The notes beneath the pieces are model-generated. The model made no database searches. It worked only from the letters and a program-made list of their open reading frames with translations, and was not told where the DNA came from. DNA of 64,000 nucleotides, taken from the NCBI GenBank assembly GCA_965214055.1, contig OZ243931.1:1860001-1924000 (forward strand), written 5' to 3'. The DNA is from WTGA01 sp965214055. Lineage in GTDB: Bacteria > Pseudomonadota > Gammaproteobacteria > Arenicellales > Poriferihabitantaceae. Below, in pieces: positions 1 through 8,027 of the stretch; positions within the stretch are counted from its first letter, which is position 1, and every line of letters starts with the position of its first letter. Both the position numbers and the translations under genes were made by a program.

Positions 1-1
1 G

Positions 2-343
2 ACCCAGAATTTTTCCCAGAAGGTGAACAAGAAAATGTACCGGGCAGCCATGCGGTCCATTTTCTCTGAGCTGGCGCGGCAGGACCGGTTGATTGTCGTC
101 GATGAACTGGTGATGGAGCAGCCGAAGACCAGGGCCCTGGTGTCTACGCTGAATCGGCTGGATGCCCAAAAGGCGCTGATCATTCTCGCTGAAGACAGTC
201 CCGGGGTGGCCCTGTCTGCCAGGAATCTCGGCACGGTTTCAGTCTGTAACTGCCGGGAGGTGAATCCGGTCCGGTTGATCCGCCATGAAAAGGTACTGAT
301 GACCGCGGATGCGGCAAAAAGCATTGATGAGGCATTGCAATGA
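2..343 (+). CDS. rplD: 50S ribosomal protein L4, C-terminal part (left edge of window)
   Basis: The reading frame is open from base 2 and ends at a TGA at 341-343, giving the last 113 residues of L4; the N-terminal part lies outside the window. The visible start NFSQKVNKKMYR and the later tract ALIILAED match the C-terminal half of bacterial L4, an early-assembly 23S rRNA binder that in enterobacteria also autoregulates the S10 operon. An internal GTG at 23 is not the start, because the homology continues upstream of it. The gene overlaps rplW by four bases (ATGA), so the two are probably translationally coupled. Confidence 0.95.
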   Translation, partial: TQNFSQKVNKKMYRAAMRSIFSELARQDRLIVVDELVMEQPKTRALVSTLNRLDAQKALIILAEDSPGVALSARNLGTVSVCNCREVNPVRLIRHEKVLMTADAAKSIDEALQ

Positions 344-657
344 ATGCGGCAACAAGGAAAAAAGAAAGGCTGTACCAGGTTCTTCTCAGCCCCGTGATTT
401 CGGAGAAATCCACCACCGTTGGGGACAAGTACGGCCAGGTCGTTTTCAAGGTGTTGAAAAACGCCAGTAAAGACGAGATTCGCGAAGCGGTGGAAACCCT
501 GTTTGAGGTCAAAGTCAAAAAGGTGCAGGTGGTCAATGTACGGGGAAAGGCGAAGCAGTTTGGACGGATTCCCGGGGTGCAGAGCGCCTGGAAAAAAGCG
601 TATGTTTCACTGCAGGACGGTCACGACATTGAATTTGTCGAAATGACCGGGGCGTAA
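340..657 (+). CDS. rplW: 50S ribosomal protein L23
   Basis: A 105-residue protein with the L23 core (LLSPVISEKST near residue 16, then the VKKVQVVNVRGKAK loop). L23 sits at the polypeptide exit tunnel and docks trigger factor and SRP. The ATG at 340 overlaps the rplD stop; a second ATG at 344 is out of frame. Length is normal for the family (about 100 residues). It is the second visible gene of the S10 operon. Confidence 0.97.
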   Translation: MNAATRKKERLYQVLLSPVISEKSTTVGDKYGQVVFKVLKNASKDEIREAVETLFEVKVKKVQVVNVRGKAKQFGRIPGVQSAWKKAYVSLQDGHDIEFVEMTGA

Positions 658-681
658 CCAAGAATTGAAGAAGTTTTCGAT

Positions 682-1506
682 ATGGCTTTAGTCAAACAAA
701 AACCGACCACGCCGGGCAGCCGGGGCATGGTGAAAGTGGTTACCCCGGGCCTGCACAAGGGGAAACCCCATCGCCCGTTGCTGGAACCCAAAACGGCAAT
801 CAGCGGACGAAACAATGCCGGGCGGATCACTGTCCGGCATCGTGGAGGCGGGCACAAGCGGCACTACCGGGTCATTGATTTCAAGCGCAACAAGGATGGC
901 GTGCCGGCCACGGTAAAACGGATCGAGTATGACCCCAACCGAAGCGCCCACATCGCATTGCTGGTCTACCAGGATGGGGAGCATCGGTACATTATCGCAC
1001 CCCGGGGACTGTCAAAAGGAGAGACCGTTGTCTCGGGTCCCGGGGGGGGGTACAATGTGGGCAACTGCATGCCGCTTCGGAACATTCCCGTGGGGACCGT
1101 TGTGCACTGCATTGAATTGAAGCCTGGAAAAGGCGCACAACTGGCCCGTTCCGCCGGGGCGGCGGTCCAGTTTGTCGGTAAGGAAGGTGCCTACGCCCAA
1201 TTGAGACTGCGTTCAGGAGAAATGCGGAAGGTACACCTGGCCTGCCGGGCGACAATCGGGCAGGTCGGGAATGTTGAAAACAGTTTGCGCAAGTTGGGCA
1301 AGGCCGGTGCCAAGCGCTGGAGAGGGATTCGGCCTACTGTCCGCGGCGTAGCCATGAATCCGGTGGACCATCCTCACGGCGGTGGCGAAGGCCGTACATC
1401 GGGGGGCCGCGACCCGGTCTCACCCTGGGGCGTGCCGACCAAGGGATACCGCACCCGGGCAAACAAAAGGACATCTTCCATGATTATCCGCAGACGGAAA
1501 AAATAA
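682..1506 (+). CDS. rplB: 50S ribosomal protein L2
   Basis: A 274-residue protein, the standard length for L2, which is needed for subunit association and peptidyl-transferase activity. The C-terminal hallmark GVAMNPVDHPHGGGEGRTSGG is present, including the conserved His-Pro-His near the catalytic centre. It starts 24 bp after rplW and lies 2 bp from rpsS. Confidence 0.98.
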   Translation: MALVKQKPTTPGSRGMVKVVTPGLHKGKPHRPLLEPKTAISGRNNAGRITVRHRGGGHKRHYRVIDFKRNKDGVPATVKRIEYDPNRSAHIALLVYQDGEHRYIIAPRGLSKGETVVSGPGGGYNVGNCMPLRNIPVGTVVHCIELKPGKGAQLARSAGAAVQFVGKEGAYAQLRLRSGEMRKVHLACRATIGQVGNVENSLRKLGKAGAKRWRGIRPTVRGVAMNPVDHPHGGGEGRTSGGRDPVSPWGVPTKGYRTRANKRTSSMIIRRRKK

Positions 1507-1508
1507 CC

Positions 1509-1781
1509 ATGCCACGATCCATTAGAAAAGGCCCATTTGTCGATTACCATCTTTGGTCGAAAGTGGAACGCTCGAGAGCGGAAAATTCCCGCAAGCCCAT
1601 TAAAACCTGGTCCCGTCGTTCAATGATCATGCCTGAATTCGTCGGCTTGACCATTGCCGTGCATAACGGAAGACAGCATGTCCCCATTTTGATCAATGAA
1701 AACATGGTGGGGCATAAACTGGGTGAATTCGCGCCGACGCGCACCTATCGCGGTCACGTCGCCGACAAGAAAACCAGGTAG
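1509..1781 (+). CDS. rpsS: 30S ribosomal protein S19
   Basis: A 90-residue protein with the typical N-terminus PRSIRKGPFVDYHL and the C-terminal GEFAPTRTYRGH segment. S19 lies in the head of the small subunit next to S13. Only two bases separate it from the rplB stop, which fits tight operon packing. Confidence 0.98.
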   Translation: MPRSIRKGPFVDYHLWSKVERSRAENSRKPIKTWSRRSMIMPEFVGLTIAVHNGRQHVPILINENMVGHKLGEFAPTRTYRGHVADKKTR

Positions 1782-1785
1782 AACC

Positions 1786-2130
1786 ATGCAGGTCAGATCA
1801 GTAACCAAATACGTCCGGCTGTCGGCCCAGAAATGTCGGTTGGTGGCGGACCAGATTCGCTTGCTTCCCGTGGAAAAGGCGTTGGAAGTGCTTGAATTCA
1901 GCAACAAGAAAGGATCCATACCGGTCAAGAAAGTACTCGATTCCGCCATCGCCAATGCAGAACACAATGAGGGGGCGGATATTGATGAATTGTGGGTCAA
2001 TCAGGTCATGATTGATGAAGCCCCGACTTTGAAACGGATGCGAGCCCGGGCCAAGGGCCGGGGAAGCCGGATTCTCAAGCGGAACTGTCATATCACCGTC
2101 AGTGTGAGTGACGAGCCCCGGAAGTCATAA
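1786..2130 (+). CDS. rplV: 50S ribosomal protein L22
   Basis: The ATG at 1786 gives a 114-residue protein beginning MQVRSVTKYVRLSAQKCRLV, which matches the family. The frame is open further upstream to 1696, but that part overlaps rpsS and has no L22 homology, so it was excluded. The exit-tunnel beta-hairpin region (MRARAKGRGSRI) is near the C-terminus; this loop is where macrolide-resistance changes occur in other bacteria. Confidence 0.96.
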   Translation: MQVRSVTKYVRLSAQKCRLVADQIRLLPVEKALEVLEFSNKKGSIPVKKVLDSAIANAEHNEGADIDELWVNQVMIDEAPTLKRMRARAKGRGSRILKRNCHITVSVSDEPRKS

Positions 2131-2135
2131 AACCA

Positions 2136-2159
2136 GTGGAATAAGCAGCGGAATAAGCA
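2136..2159 (+). repeat. 12-bp tandem duplication carrying the rpsC ribosome binding site
   Basis: GTGGAATAAGCA (2136-2147) is followed directly by GCGGAATAAGCA (2148-2159), 11 of 12 bases identical. The second copy abuts the rpsC ATG at 2160, so the duplication has doubled the purine-rich GGAATAAG segment in front of the start codon. Confidence 0.8.
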
Positions 2160-2843
2160 ATGGGTCAAAAAGTACAACCAAATGGCATCCGGCTCGGCAT
2201 CGTCCGGGACTGGAATGCGGATTGGTATGCGAACAGCAACAATTATGCCAGGACACTGGCCAGTGATCTGAAAATCCGGAGCCATCTCATGAAGAGGCTC
2301 AGCAATGCGGCGGTGAGCAAAATATCCATCGACCGTCCTGCAGAGAATCTGAGTGTGACGATTTACACCGCAAGACCGGGCATTGTGATCGGCAAGAAAG
2401 GGGAGGACATCGAGCGGCTTCGTTATGAACTGACCCGGATCAATGGCAGTATGGTGCAGGTTGCGGTGGAAGAGATCCGGAAACCGGAACTGGATGCCAA
2501 GCTGGTGGCGGAGAACATTTGCCAGCAGCTGGAAAAGCGGATCATGTTCCGGCGTGCAATGAAGCGGGCGGTACAGAATTCAATGCGTCTGGGGGCGGAA
2601 GGGGTGAAGGTCATGCTGTCAGGCCGGTTAAACGGGGCGGAGATCGCCCGCACCGAATGGTACCGTGAAGGGCGGGTCCCCTTGCATACCCTCCGGGCCG
2701 ACATTGACTATGGCGTCCATGAAGCGTTGACGACGTACGGCATTATCGGGGTGAAGGTCTGGATATTCAAGGGCGAGATCCTTCCCGAGGAAGATTCCAA
2801 GACCCAGGCCGGTGAGCGCGCAGTAGCCAAGAGAGCAGAGTAA
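2160..2843 (+). CDS. rpsC: 30S ribosomal protein S3
   Basis: A 227-residue protein starting MGQKVQPNGIRLGIVRDWN, with the KH-domain loop GIVIGKKGEDIE near residue 75 and the C-terminal S3 domain (NGAEIARTEWYREGRVPLHTLRADIDYG). S3 forms part of the mRNA entry channel. It lies between rplV and rplP as in the canonical S10 operon. Confidence 0.98.
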   Translation: MGQKVQPNGIRLGIVRDWNADWYANSNNYARTLASDLKIRSHLMKRLSNAAVSKISIDRPAENLSVTIYTARPGIVIGKKGEDIERLRYELTRINGSMVQVAVEEIRKPELDAKLVAENICQQLEKRIMFRRAMKRAVQNSMRLGAEGVKVMLSGRLNGAEIARTEWYREGRVPLHTLRADIDYGVHEALTTYGIIGVKVWIFKGEILPEEDSKTQAGERAVAKRAE

Positions 2844-2850
2844 CGTAGCC

Positions 2851-3264
2851 ATGTTGCAACCCAAAAGAACAAAATTTCGTAAACGGCACAAAGGCCGGAA
2901 CCGGGGCCTTGCCACACGGGGGAACCGGGTCAGTTTTGGCGAATTCGGTTTGCAGGCGTCCTCTCGGGGGCGGTTGACATCCCGCCAGATTGAAGCGGCG
3001 CGCCGGGCGATCACGCGTCATGTGAAGCGGGGCGGGCGGATGTGGATTCGCATTTTCCCGGACAAGCCCATTTCAAAGAAACCGCTGGAAGTCCGAATGG
3101 GCAAAGGCAAGGGTAATCCGGAATACTGGGTGGCACTGGTCAAGCCCGGGGCCATGCTGTATGAAATTGAAGGAGTCTCCGAAGAGCTGGCAAGAGAGGC
3201 ATTCAGGCTCGCAAGCGCCAAATTGCCAGTACGAACCAATTTTGCATGTCGTCAGGTAGGATAA
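2851..3264 (+). CDS. rplP: 50S ribosomal protein L16
   Basis: A 137-residue protein with the L16 start MLQPKRTKFRKRHKGRN, where the arginine in the position usually modified by the oxygenase YcfD/RoxA lies further on in the GGRMWIRIFPDKP block. L16 contacts tRNA near the A site. It begins seven bases after rpsC and its stop overlaps the rpmC start by one base. Confidence 0.98.
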   Translation: MLQPKRTKFRKRHKGRNRGLATRGNRVSFGEFGLQASSRGRLTSRQIEAARRAITRHVKRGGRMWIRIFPDKPISKKPLEVRMGKGKGNPEYWVALVKPGAMLYEIEGVSEELAREAFRLASAKLPVRTNFACRQVG

Positions 3265-3458
3265 TGAAAGCGGCGGAACTACGAAACAAGAGTGTGGAAG
3301 AGCTGGAAACAGAATTAATGGATCTTCGAAAAGAACAGTTTAACCTGCGCATGCAGCGGGGTGCGGAACAACTCGCCAACACGGCGCAGTTCAAAACCGT
3401 TAGAAAGGACATCGCAAGAATAAAGACCGTTCTGAATGAGAAGGCAGGTGCGAAATAA
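3264..3458 (+). CDS. rpmC: 50S ribosomal protein L29
   Basis: The ATG at 3264 (TAATG overlap with rplP) gives 64 residues, MKAAELRNKSVEEL, a typical helical-hairpin L29. An in-frame ATG at 3246 would add six residues inside rplP and does not fit the family. L29 lies beside L23 at the tunnel exit. Confidence 0.95.
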   Translation: MKAAELRNKSVEELETELMDLRKEQFNLRMQRGAEQLANTAQFKTVRKDIARIKTVLNEKAGAK

Positions 3459-3471
3459 CCGCGAAATAACC
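3450..3471 (+). repeat. 11-bp tandem duplication across the rpmC stop codon
   Basis: GCGAAATAACC occurs twice back to back (3450-3460 and 3461-3471). The TAA of rpmC lies in the first copy and rpsQ starts two bases after the second. It may have arisen by slippage in the spacer. Confidence 0.8.
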
Positions 3472-3472
3472 A

Positions 3473-3742
3473 ATGAATACCGAAACCCAACAGCAAACCA
3501 CCAAACGACTGATCCAGGGCAACGTGGTCAGTGCGGCCTGCGACAAAACCATTACTGTGCTGGTTGAGCGCAAGGTGAAGCATCCGCTCTACAAAAAGTA
3601 TATCCGCCGATCGACCAAACTGCATGTTCATGATGAAAACAATGAATGTAGAACCGGGGACCGGGTACGGGTGGAAGCCTGCCGTCCGATATCAAAATCC
3701 AAATGCTGGCGTTTGGTTGAAATCGTTACCCGCGCCGTTTAG
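3473..3742 (+). CDS. rpsQ: 30S ribosomal protein S17
   Basis: An 89-residue OB-fold protein with the S17 signature GNVVSAACDKTITVLVERKVKHPLY and the motif KLHVHDENNEC. It is an early 16S rRNA binder and ends the S10 transcription unit in the classical order. Confidence 0.97.
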   Translation: MNTETQQQTTKRLIQGNVVSAACDKTITVLVERKVKHPLYKKYIRRSTKLHVHDENNECRTGDRVRVEACRPISKSKCWRLVEIVTRAV

Positions 3743-3766
3743 GCCGGAATATCCGGGAGAAAGACC

Positions 3767-4135
3767 ATGATTCAAATGCAGTCGATGATGTCAGTGGCCG
3801 ATAACAGCGGGGCCAAGCGGGTCATGTGCATCAAGGTGCTGGGCGGGTCGAAGAGAAGATATGCCCGTATCGGCGATATTGTAAAGATCACCGTAAAGGA
3901 AGCGTTGCCCAACAGCCGGGTCAAAAAGGGTGACGTCTATGATGCCGTGATCGTCAGGACCCGGTCAGGAGTACGGCGGGCGGATGGTTCGCTGATCCGG
4001 TTTGACCGGAATTCGGCGGTATTGCTGAATGCATCCCATCAGCCGGTGGGGACCCGTATATTCGGGCCGGTGACCCGGGAACTGCGTTCCGAGAAATTTA
4101 TGAGAATTATTTCCCTTGCACCCGAGGTATTGTGA
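3767..4135 (+). CDS. rplN: 50S ribosomal protein L14
   Basis: A 122-residue protein, the standard size, starting MIQMQSMMSVADNSGAK and containing RVMCIKVLGGSKRRYA. L14 contributes to an inter-subunit bridge. In E. coli it is the first gene of the spc operon; the 24 bp between rpsQ and rplN leave no room for a separate promoter here, so S10 and spc are probably read through. Confidence 0.98.
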   Translation: MIQMQSMMSVADNSGAKRVMCIKVLGGSKRRYARIGDIVKITVKEALPNSRVKKGDVYDAVIVRTRSGVRRADGSLIRFDRNSAVLLNASHQPVGTRIFGPVTRELRSEKFMRIISLAPEVL

Positions 4136-4170
4136 AGACAGGTGCGGATGGCAGAGATTGGAGAGTACCG

Positions 4171-4491
4171 ATGAGAAGAATACGAAAAGGCGATGATGTC
4201 ATCGTGATTGCCGGACGGGACAAGGGCAAGCGGGGCAATGTCCTGAAGATTGTGTCCGACCACCGGGCCCTGGTTGACAACGTCAACCTGGTGAAGCGGC
4301 ATGTCCGGGGCAATCCGAATACCGGGGAAACCGGGGGAATCATGGAAAAGGAAGCTCCCATCCAGTTGTCCAACCTGGCCCTGTACAACCCGGCCAGCAA
4401 AAAAGGGGAGCGTGTCGGGTTCAAGGTTCTGGCGGATGGAAAAAAAGTGCGTTATTTCAAGTCCAACGACGAAGTGATCGATCTGGCTTGA
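4171..4491 (+). CDS. rplX: 50S ribosomal protein L24
   Basis: The ATG at 4171 gives 106 residues beginning MRRIRKGDDVIVIAGRDKGK, the KOW-motif start typical of L24. The frame is open from a GTG at 4132 overlapping rplN, but those 13 residues have no counterpart in the family. L24 initiates assembly of the large subunit. Confidence 0.95.
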   Translation: MRRIRKGDDVIVIAGRDKGKRGNVLKIVSDHRALVDNVNLVKRHVRGNPNTGETGGIMEKEAPIQLSNLALYNPASKKGERVGFKVLADGKKVRYFKSNDEVIDLA

Positions 4492-4528
4492 CAGATGTTG
4501 ATTGATTTACTGAAAAAAGACCCGAGAA

Positions 4529-5068
4529 ATGGCCAGATTATTTGAAAAATACAAAAGTGAAATTGCACCGGGCCTGCAGCAGCAGTTCGCTTACAAAAGT
4601 GCAATGGAAATTCCACGAATCAGCAAGATTACGCTGAATATGGGACTGGGTGAGGCGGTGGCCAACAAGAATGTGTTGAAAAGTGCGGCCCAGGACCTGG
4701 AGAAAATCACGGGCCAGAACCCCGTCATCACCAAGGCGAGAAAGTCCGAGGCAAATTTTAAAATTCGCGAGGGATGGCCCATCGGCGCCAAGGTGACCCT
4801 GCGCCGTTCCCGGATGTATGAATTCCTGGACCGCCTGATTTCCGTTGCCATTCCGCGGATTCGGGATTTCCGGGGGTTGTCCAACAAGTCGTTCGATGGA
4901 CGCGGGAATTATGCATTCGGGCTAAAGGAGCAGATTGTCTTTCCCGAAATTGATTATGACAACGTGGATGCGCTGCGGGGACTGGACATTTGTATTACCA
5001 CCACCGCAAAAAATGACGAAGAGGGAACCGCCCTGCTTCGTGCTTTCAATTTTCCGATGAAGAGCTAG
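4529..5068 (+). CDS. rplE: 50S ribosomal protein L5
   Basis: A 179-residue protein with the L5 blocks MGLGEAVANKN, KARKSEANFKIREG and GLKEQIVFPEIDYD. It binds 5S rRNA and carries it into the central protuberance. It is followed after three bases by rpsN. Confidence 0.98.
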   Translation: MARLFEKYKSEIAPGLQQQFAYKSAMEIPRISKITLNMGLGEAVANKNVLKSAAQDLEKITGQNPVITKARKSEANFKIREGWPIGAKVTLRRSRMYEFLDRLISVAIPRIRDFRGLSNKSFDGRGNYAFGLKEQIVFPEIDYDNVDALRGLDICITTTAKNDEEGTALLRAFNFPMKS

Positions 5069-5071
5069 ATT

Positions 5072-5377
5072 ATGGCCAAGAAATCAATGATCGCCCGGGA
5101 GGCCAAGCGCGAAAGGCTGGTGAAGGCGTACGCGGACAGGAGAGCAGAATTGACGAAAATCATCGTCGACCCCCAGGCCAGTGGCGAAGAGCAGTTCCAG
5201 GCCATGCTTGACCTGCAGAAGTTGCCCCGTGACTCCAGTCCGGTGCGCAAGCGCAATCGCTGTCTGCTGACGGGTCGGCCGAGAGGGTATTTTCGAAAAT
5301 TCGGGCTTTGCCGGATCAAAATCAGAGAAGTGGTCATGCGCGGGGAAGCCCCGGGCGTGGTCAAGTCGAGCTGGTAG
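5072..5377 (+). CDS. rpsN: 30S ribosomal protein S14 (zinc-independent form)
   Basis: A 101-residue S14 of the long form, MAKKSMIAREAKRERLV to the C-terminal KFGLCRIKIREVVMRGEAPGV. It lacks the two CxxC pairs of the short zinc-binding S14, so it should not depend on zinc. Position between rplE and rpsH is canonical. Confidence 0.97.
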   Translation: MAKKSMIAREAKRERLVKAYADRRAELTKIIVDPQASGEEQFQAMLDLQKLPRDSSPVRKRNRCLLTGRPRGYFRKFGLCRIKIREVVMRGEAPGVVKSSW

Positions 5378-5413
5378 TTCCATGCCGAAAATTATATACG
5401 GGAAGTCACGATT

Positions 5414-5809
5414 ATGAGTATGTCAGACCCCATCGCGGATATGTTGACCCGGATACGTAATGGTCTGCGGGCGAGAAAAGTGAGCGTTGAGATGCCAACG
5501 TCAAAAAGCAAGACGGCGATTGCCGGTGTCCTGAAGGAAGAAGGATACATTACCGGATTTTCCGTTCATGGCGAAGGCGCGAAAAAAACACTGGAGGTCC
5601 AGCTGAAATATTTTCAGGGTGAACCGGTCATTGAGGAACTGGAGAGAATCAGCAAGCCGAGCCGACGGGTGTATGTCAACACGGATGATATGATTTCAGT
5701 CAGGAACGGACTGGGGGTTGCCCTGATTTCAACTTCCAAGGGGGTGCTGACCGACAAGGCCGCCCGGGAGCAGAGAGTGGGCGGCGAAATCATCTGCACC
5801 GTTTTCTGA
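5414..5809 (+). CDS. rpsH: 30S ribosomal protein S8
   Basis: A 131-residue protein beginning MSMSDPIADMLTRIRNGLRA, with the C-terminal SKGVLTDKAAREQRVGGEIIC block. S8 is a primary 16S rRNA binder and in enterobacteria represses spc-operon translation by binding near rplE. Confidence 0.98.
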   Translation: MSMSDPIADMLTRIRNGLRARKVSVEMPTSKSKTAIAGVLKEEGYITGFSVHGEGAKKTLEVQLKYFQGEPVIEELERISKPSRRVYVNTDDMISVRNGLGVALISTSKGVLTDKAAREQRVGGEIICTVF

Positions 5810-5859
5810 TCCATGGGGAACCGGCAAGTGAAAAATGGAAAAGAGCAGGATGGGTCATA

Positions 5860-6405
5860 ATGTCTAGAATCGCAAAATCGCCAATACCGGTGCCGGCTGG
5901 CGTCGAAGTGAAAATCCACCATGGCCGGGTTACGGCCAAGGGTCCGAAAGGTGAACTCAGCTTTGATATCCCTCCTGGTATCGGACTGGTTGAACAAAAC
6001 GGAGCACTTACTGTCCAGGTGTCCGCAGATGGGGGTCGCCTTGAGAAACATATACGGGCCATGTCCGGCACTACCCGGGCGATGGTGAGCAATCTGGTTA
6101 CCGGGGTCGCCAGCGGATTTGAAAAAAAGCTGAATATTACCGGGGTAGGATACCGGGCCCAGGCACAGGGCAGGAATCTGAATCTGAGCCTGGGATATTC
6201 CCATCCGGTGGTTTACGCCATACCGGAGGGCATCTCAGTGGAAACGCCGACGCAGACAGAAATTATCGTAAGGGGTGCGGACAAACAGGTGGTGGGCCAG
6301 GCCGCGGCGGAAATCCGAGCATATCGTCCACCGGAACCGTACAAGGGAAAAGGAGTCCGGTATTCGGATGAACGGGTAGTGCGCAAGCAGGCCAAGAAGA
6401 AGTAG
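5860..6405 (+). CDS. rplF: 50S ribosomal protein L6
   Basis: A 181-residue protein, slightly longer than the usual 177, with the two L6 repeats and the C-terminal signature GQAAAEIRAYRPPEPYKGKG. It begins MSRIAKSPIPVPAGVEVKI. L6 lies near the factor-binding site. Confidence 0.98.
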   Translation: MSRIAKSPIPVPAGVEVKIHHGRVTAKGPKGELSFDIPPGIGLVEQNGALTVQVSADGGRLEKHIRAMSGTTRAMVSNLVTGVASGFEKKLNITGVGYRAQAQGRNLNLSLGYSHPVVYAIPEGISVETPTQTEIIVRGADKQVVGQAAAEIRAYRPPEPYKGKGVRYSDERVVRKQAKKK

Positions 6406-6434
6406 GCTCCCATCCATATCAAGAAGACAGCAAG

Positions 6435-6791
6435 ATGGCAAACAAAAACACTGCAAGACTCAGAAGGGCGCGCAAGTCGAGGGGGAAAATCGCCCGGTTG
6501 GAGGCAACCCGCCTGTCGGTCCACCGGACTTCCCGTCATTTTTATGCGCAGATATTTGACAAGACCGGAGGAAATGTACTGGCCACCGCGTCGACATTGA
6601 AACCGGAGATCAAGCAGAAACTGAAGTATTGCGGCAATCGTGATGCAGCGGTGGCCGTGGGTGAAGCCCTGGCAATCAATGCAAAGGCCGCGGGTATCGA
6701 ACGGGTCGCATTTGACCGGTCCGGGTATCGATACCATGGCCGGGTCAAGGCGTTTGCAGAGTCTGCCCGCAAGCAGGGACTGAAATTTTAA
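6435..6791 (+). CDS. rplR: 50S ribosomal protein L18
   Basis: A 118-residue protein with the basic N-terminus MANKNTARLRRARKSRGKI, the motif RLSVHRTSRHFYAQ and the C-terminal FDRSGYRYHGRVKAFA. It binds 5S rRNA together with L5. Confidence 0.98.
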   Translation: MANKNTARLRRARKSRGKIARLEATRLSVHRTSRHFYAQIFDKTGGNVLATASTLKPEIKQKLKYCGNRDAAVAVGEALAINAKAAGIERVAFDRSGYRYHGRVKAFAESARKQGLKF

Positions 6792-6807
6792 TTACAGGTT
6801 TTTTTCG

Positions 6808-7332
6808 ATGGCTAGAGCAAAAGAACGTGATGTCGACCGTAAGGACACTTACCAGGAACAGCTGATCAATGTCCGCAGGGTATCCAAAGTGGTCAAGGGT
6901 GGTCGAATCTTTGGATTTTCCGCACTCACCGTGGTCGGCGATGGCCAGGGTCGGGTTGGAATGGGAAGAGGCAAGGCACGGGAGGTTCCCATTGCCGTGC
7001 AAAAGGCCATGGAAGATGCGAAGCGCAATATGTTCAGCGTCCAGATGCATGGAACAACACTTCAATACCCGATGGTTGGCCGTCATGGCGCCGCCCGGGT
7101 AGTGCTCCGGCCCGCGACTGAAGGGACAGGAATTATCGCGGGAGGTACGATACGGGCCGTATTTGAAGTCGTGGGAATTGAAAATGTCCTGACAAAGATC
7201 ATCGGGACAACCAACCCGGTCAATGTGACCCGGGCGACCATTGCAGCACTGAAGGGAATGCGCAGTGCGAGTTATGTTGCCGCCAAACGTGGCAAGGAAG
7301 TCAGGGAACTGCGACCTGCCCAGGCAGACTGA
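6808..7332 (+). CDS. rpsE: 30S ribosomal protein S5
   Basis: A 174-residue protein with the double-stranded-RNA-binding motif GGRIFGFSALTVVGDGQGRVG and the downstream GRHGAARVVLRPA block. S5 influences decoding accuracy and lines the mRNA entry site with S3 and S4. Confidence 0.98.
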   Translation: MARAKERDVDRKDTYQEQLINVRRVSKVVKGGRIFGFSALTVVGDGQGRVGMGRGKAREVPIAVQKAMEDAKRNMFSVQMHGTTLQYPMVGRHGAARVVLRPATEGTGIIAGGTIRAVFEVVGIENVLTKIIGTTNPVNVTRATIAALKGMRSASYVAAKRGKEVRELRPAQAD

Positions 7333-7352
7333 AACCGGAATGTGCATTACAC

Positions 7353-7550
7353 ATGGCTAAGAAGAAAACAGTAAGAGTGACCCTGGTACGAAGCATCCAT
7401 GGTCGCCTGAAAAAACATCAGGCCTGTGTGCGCGGCCTGGGATTGCGTCGCATGCACCAGACGGTTGAAGTACTGGACACGCCTGAAAACCGGGGCATGA
7501 TCCGCAAGGTGAGCTACATGCTCAAGTGCGAAGACAGCCAGTTTGATTGA
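7353..7550 (+). CDS. rpmD: 50S ribosomal protein L30
   Basis: A 65-residue protein, MAKKKTVRVTLVRSIHGRL, with GLGLRRMHQTVEVLDTPENRGM, the complete L30 domain. The size is at the normal upper end (58-65). It lies between rpsE and rplO as expected. Confidence 0.97.
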   Translation: MAKKKTVRVTLVRSIHGRLKKHQACVRGLGLRRMHQTVEVLDTPENRGMIRKVSYMLKCEDSQFD

Positions 7551-7574
7551 CAGCCCACAGAAAACGTAATTCAA

Positions 7575-8018
7575 ATGTCTACATTAAGATTAAACACCAT
7601 CGGGCCTGCAGAAGGGTCCCGGTCCAGTGCAAAACGCGTTGGCCGGGGAACCGGGTCGGGCAAGGGAAAAACCGCGGGGCGGGGCACGAAAGGCCAAAAA
7701 TCGCGATCAGGGGGGTATCACAAGGTTGGATTTGAAGGGGGCCAGATGCCGTTGCAAAAACGCCTGCCCAAACGCGGCTTCAATTCCCGGGTCAATCGGC
7801 ACAGTGCCGAAATCCGCTTGAATGAACTGGCAAAAGTCGATGGTGATCTCGTTGACCTGGAGTCGCTGAAAAAGGCCGGGGTGATTGGCCTTGGAATTCA
7901 ACGCGCGAAAGCCATTCTCTCCGGTGAAATCCGTCGACCGGTTGTCCTCAAGGGGATCGGAGCGACCAAAGGTGCCCGGGCCGCCATCGAAAAGGCCGGC
8001 GGCAAGGTGGAGGACTAG
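7575..8018 (+). CDS. rplO: 50S ribosomal protein L15
   Basis: A 147-residue protein with the glycine-rich N-terminal extension (GRGTGSGKGKTAGRGTKGQK) followed by GFEGGQMPLQKRLPKRGF. L15 is a late-assembly component of the large subunit. The stop is 9 bp from secY. Confidence 0.98.
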   Translation: MSTLRLNTIGPAEGSRSSAKRVGRGTGSGKGKTAGRGTKGQKSRSGGYHKVGFEGGQMPLQKRLPKRGFNSRVNRHSAEIRLNELAKVDGDLVDLESLKKAGVIGLGIQRAKAILSGEIRRPVVLKGIGATKGARAAIEKAGGKVED

Positions 8019-8027
8019 GGGAAAGTC

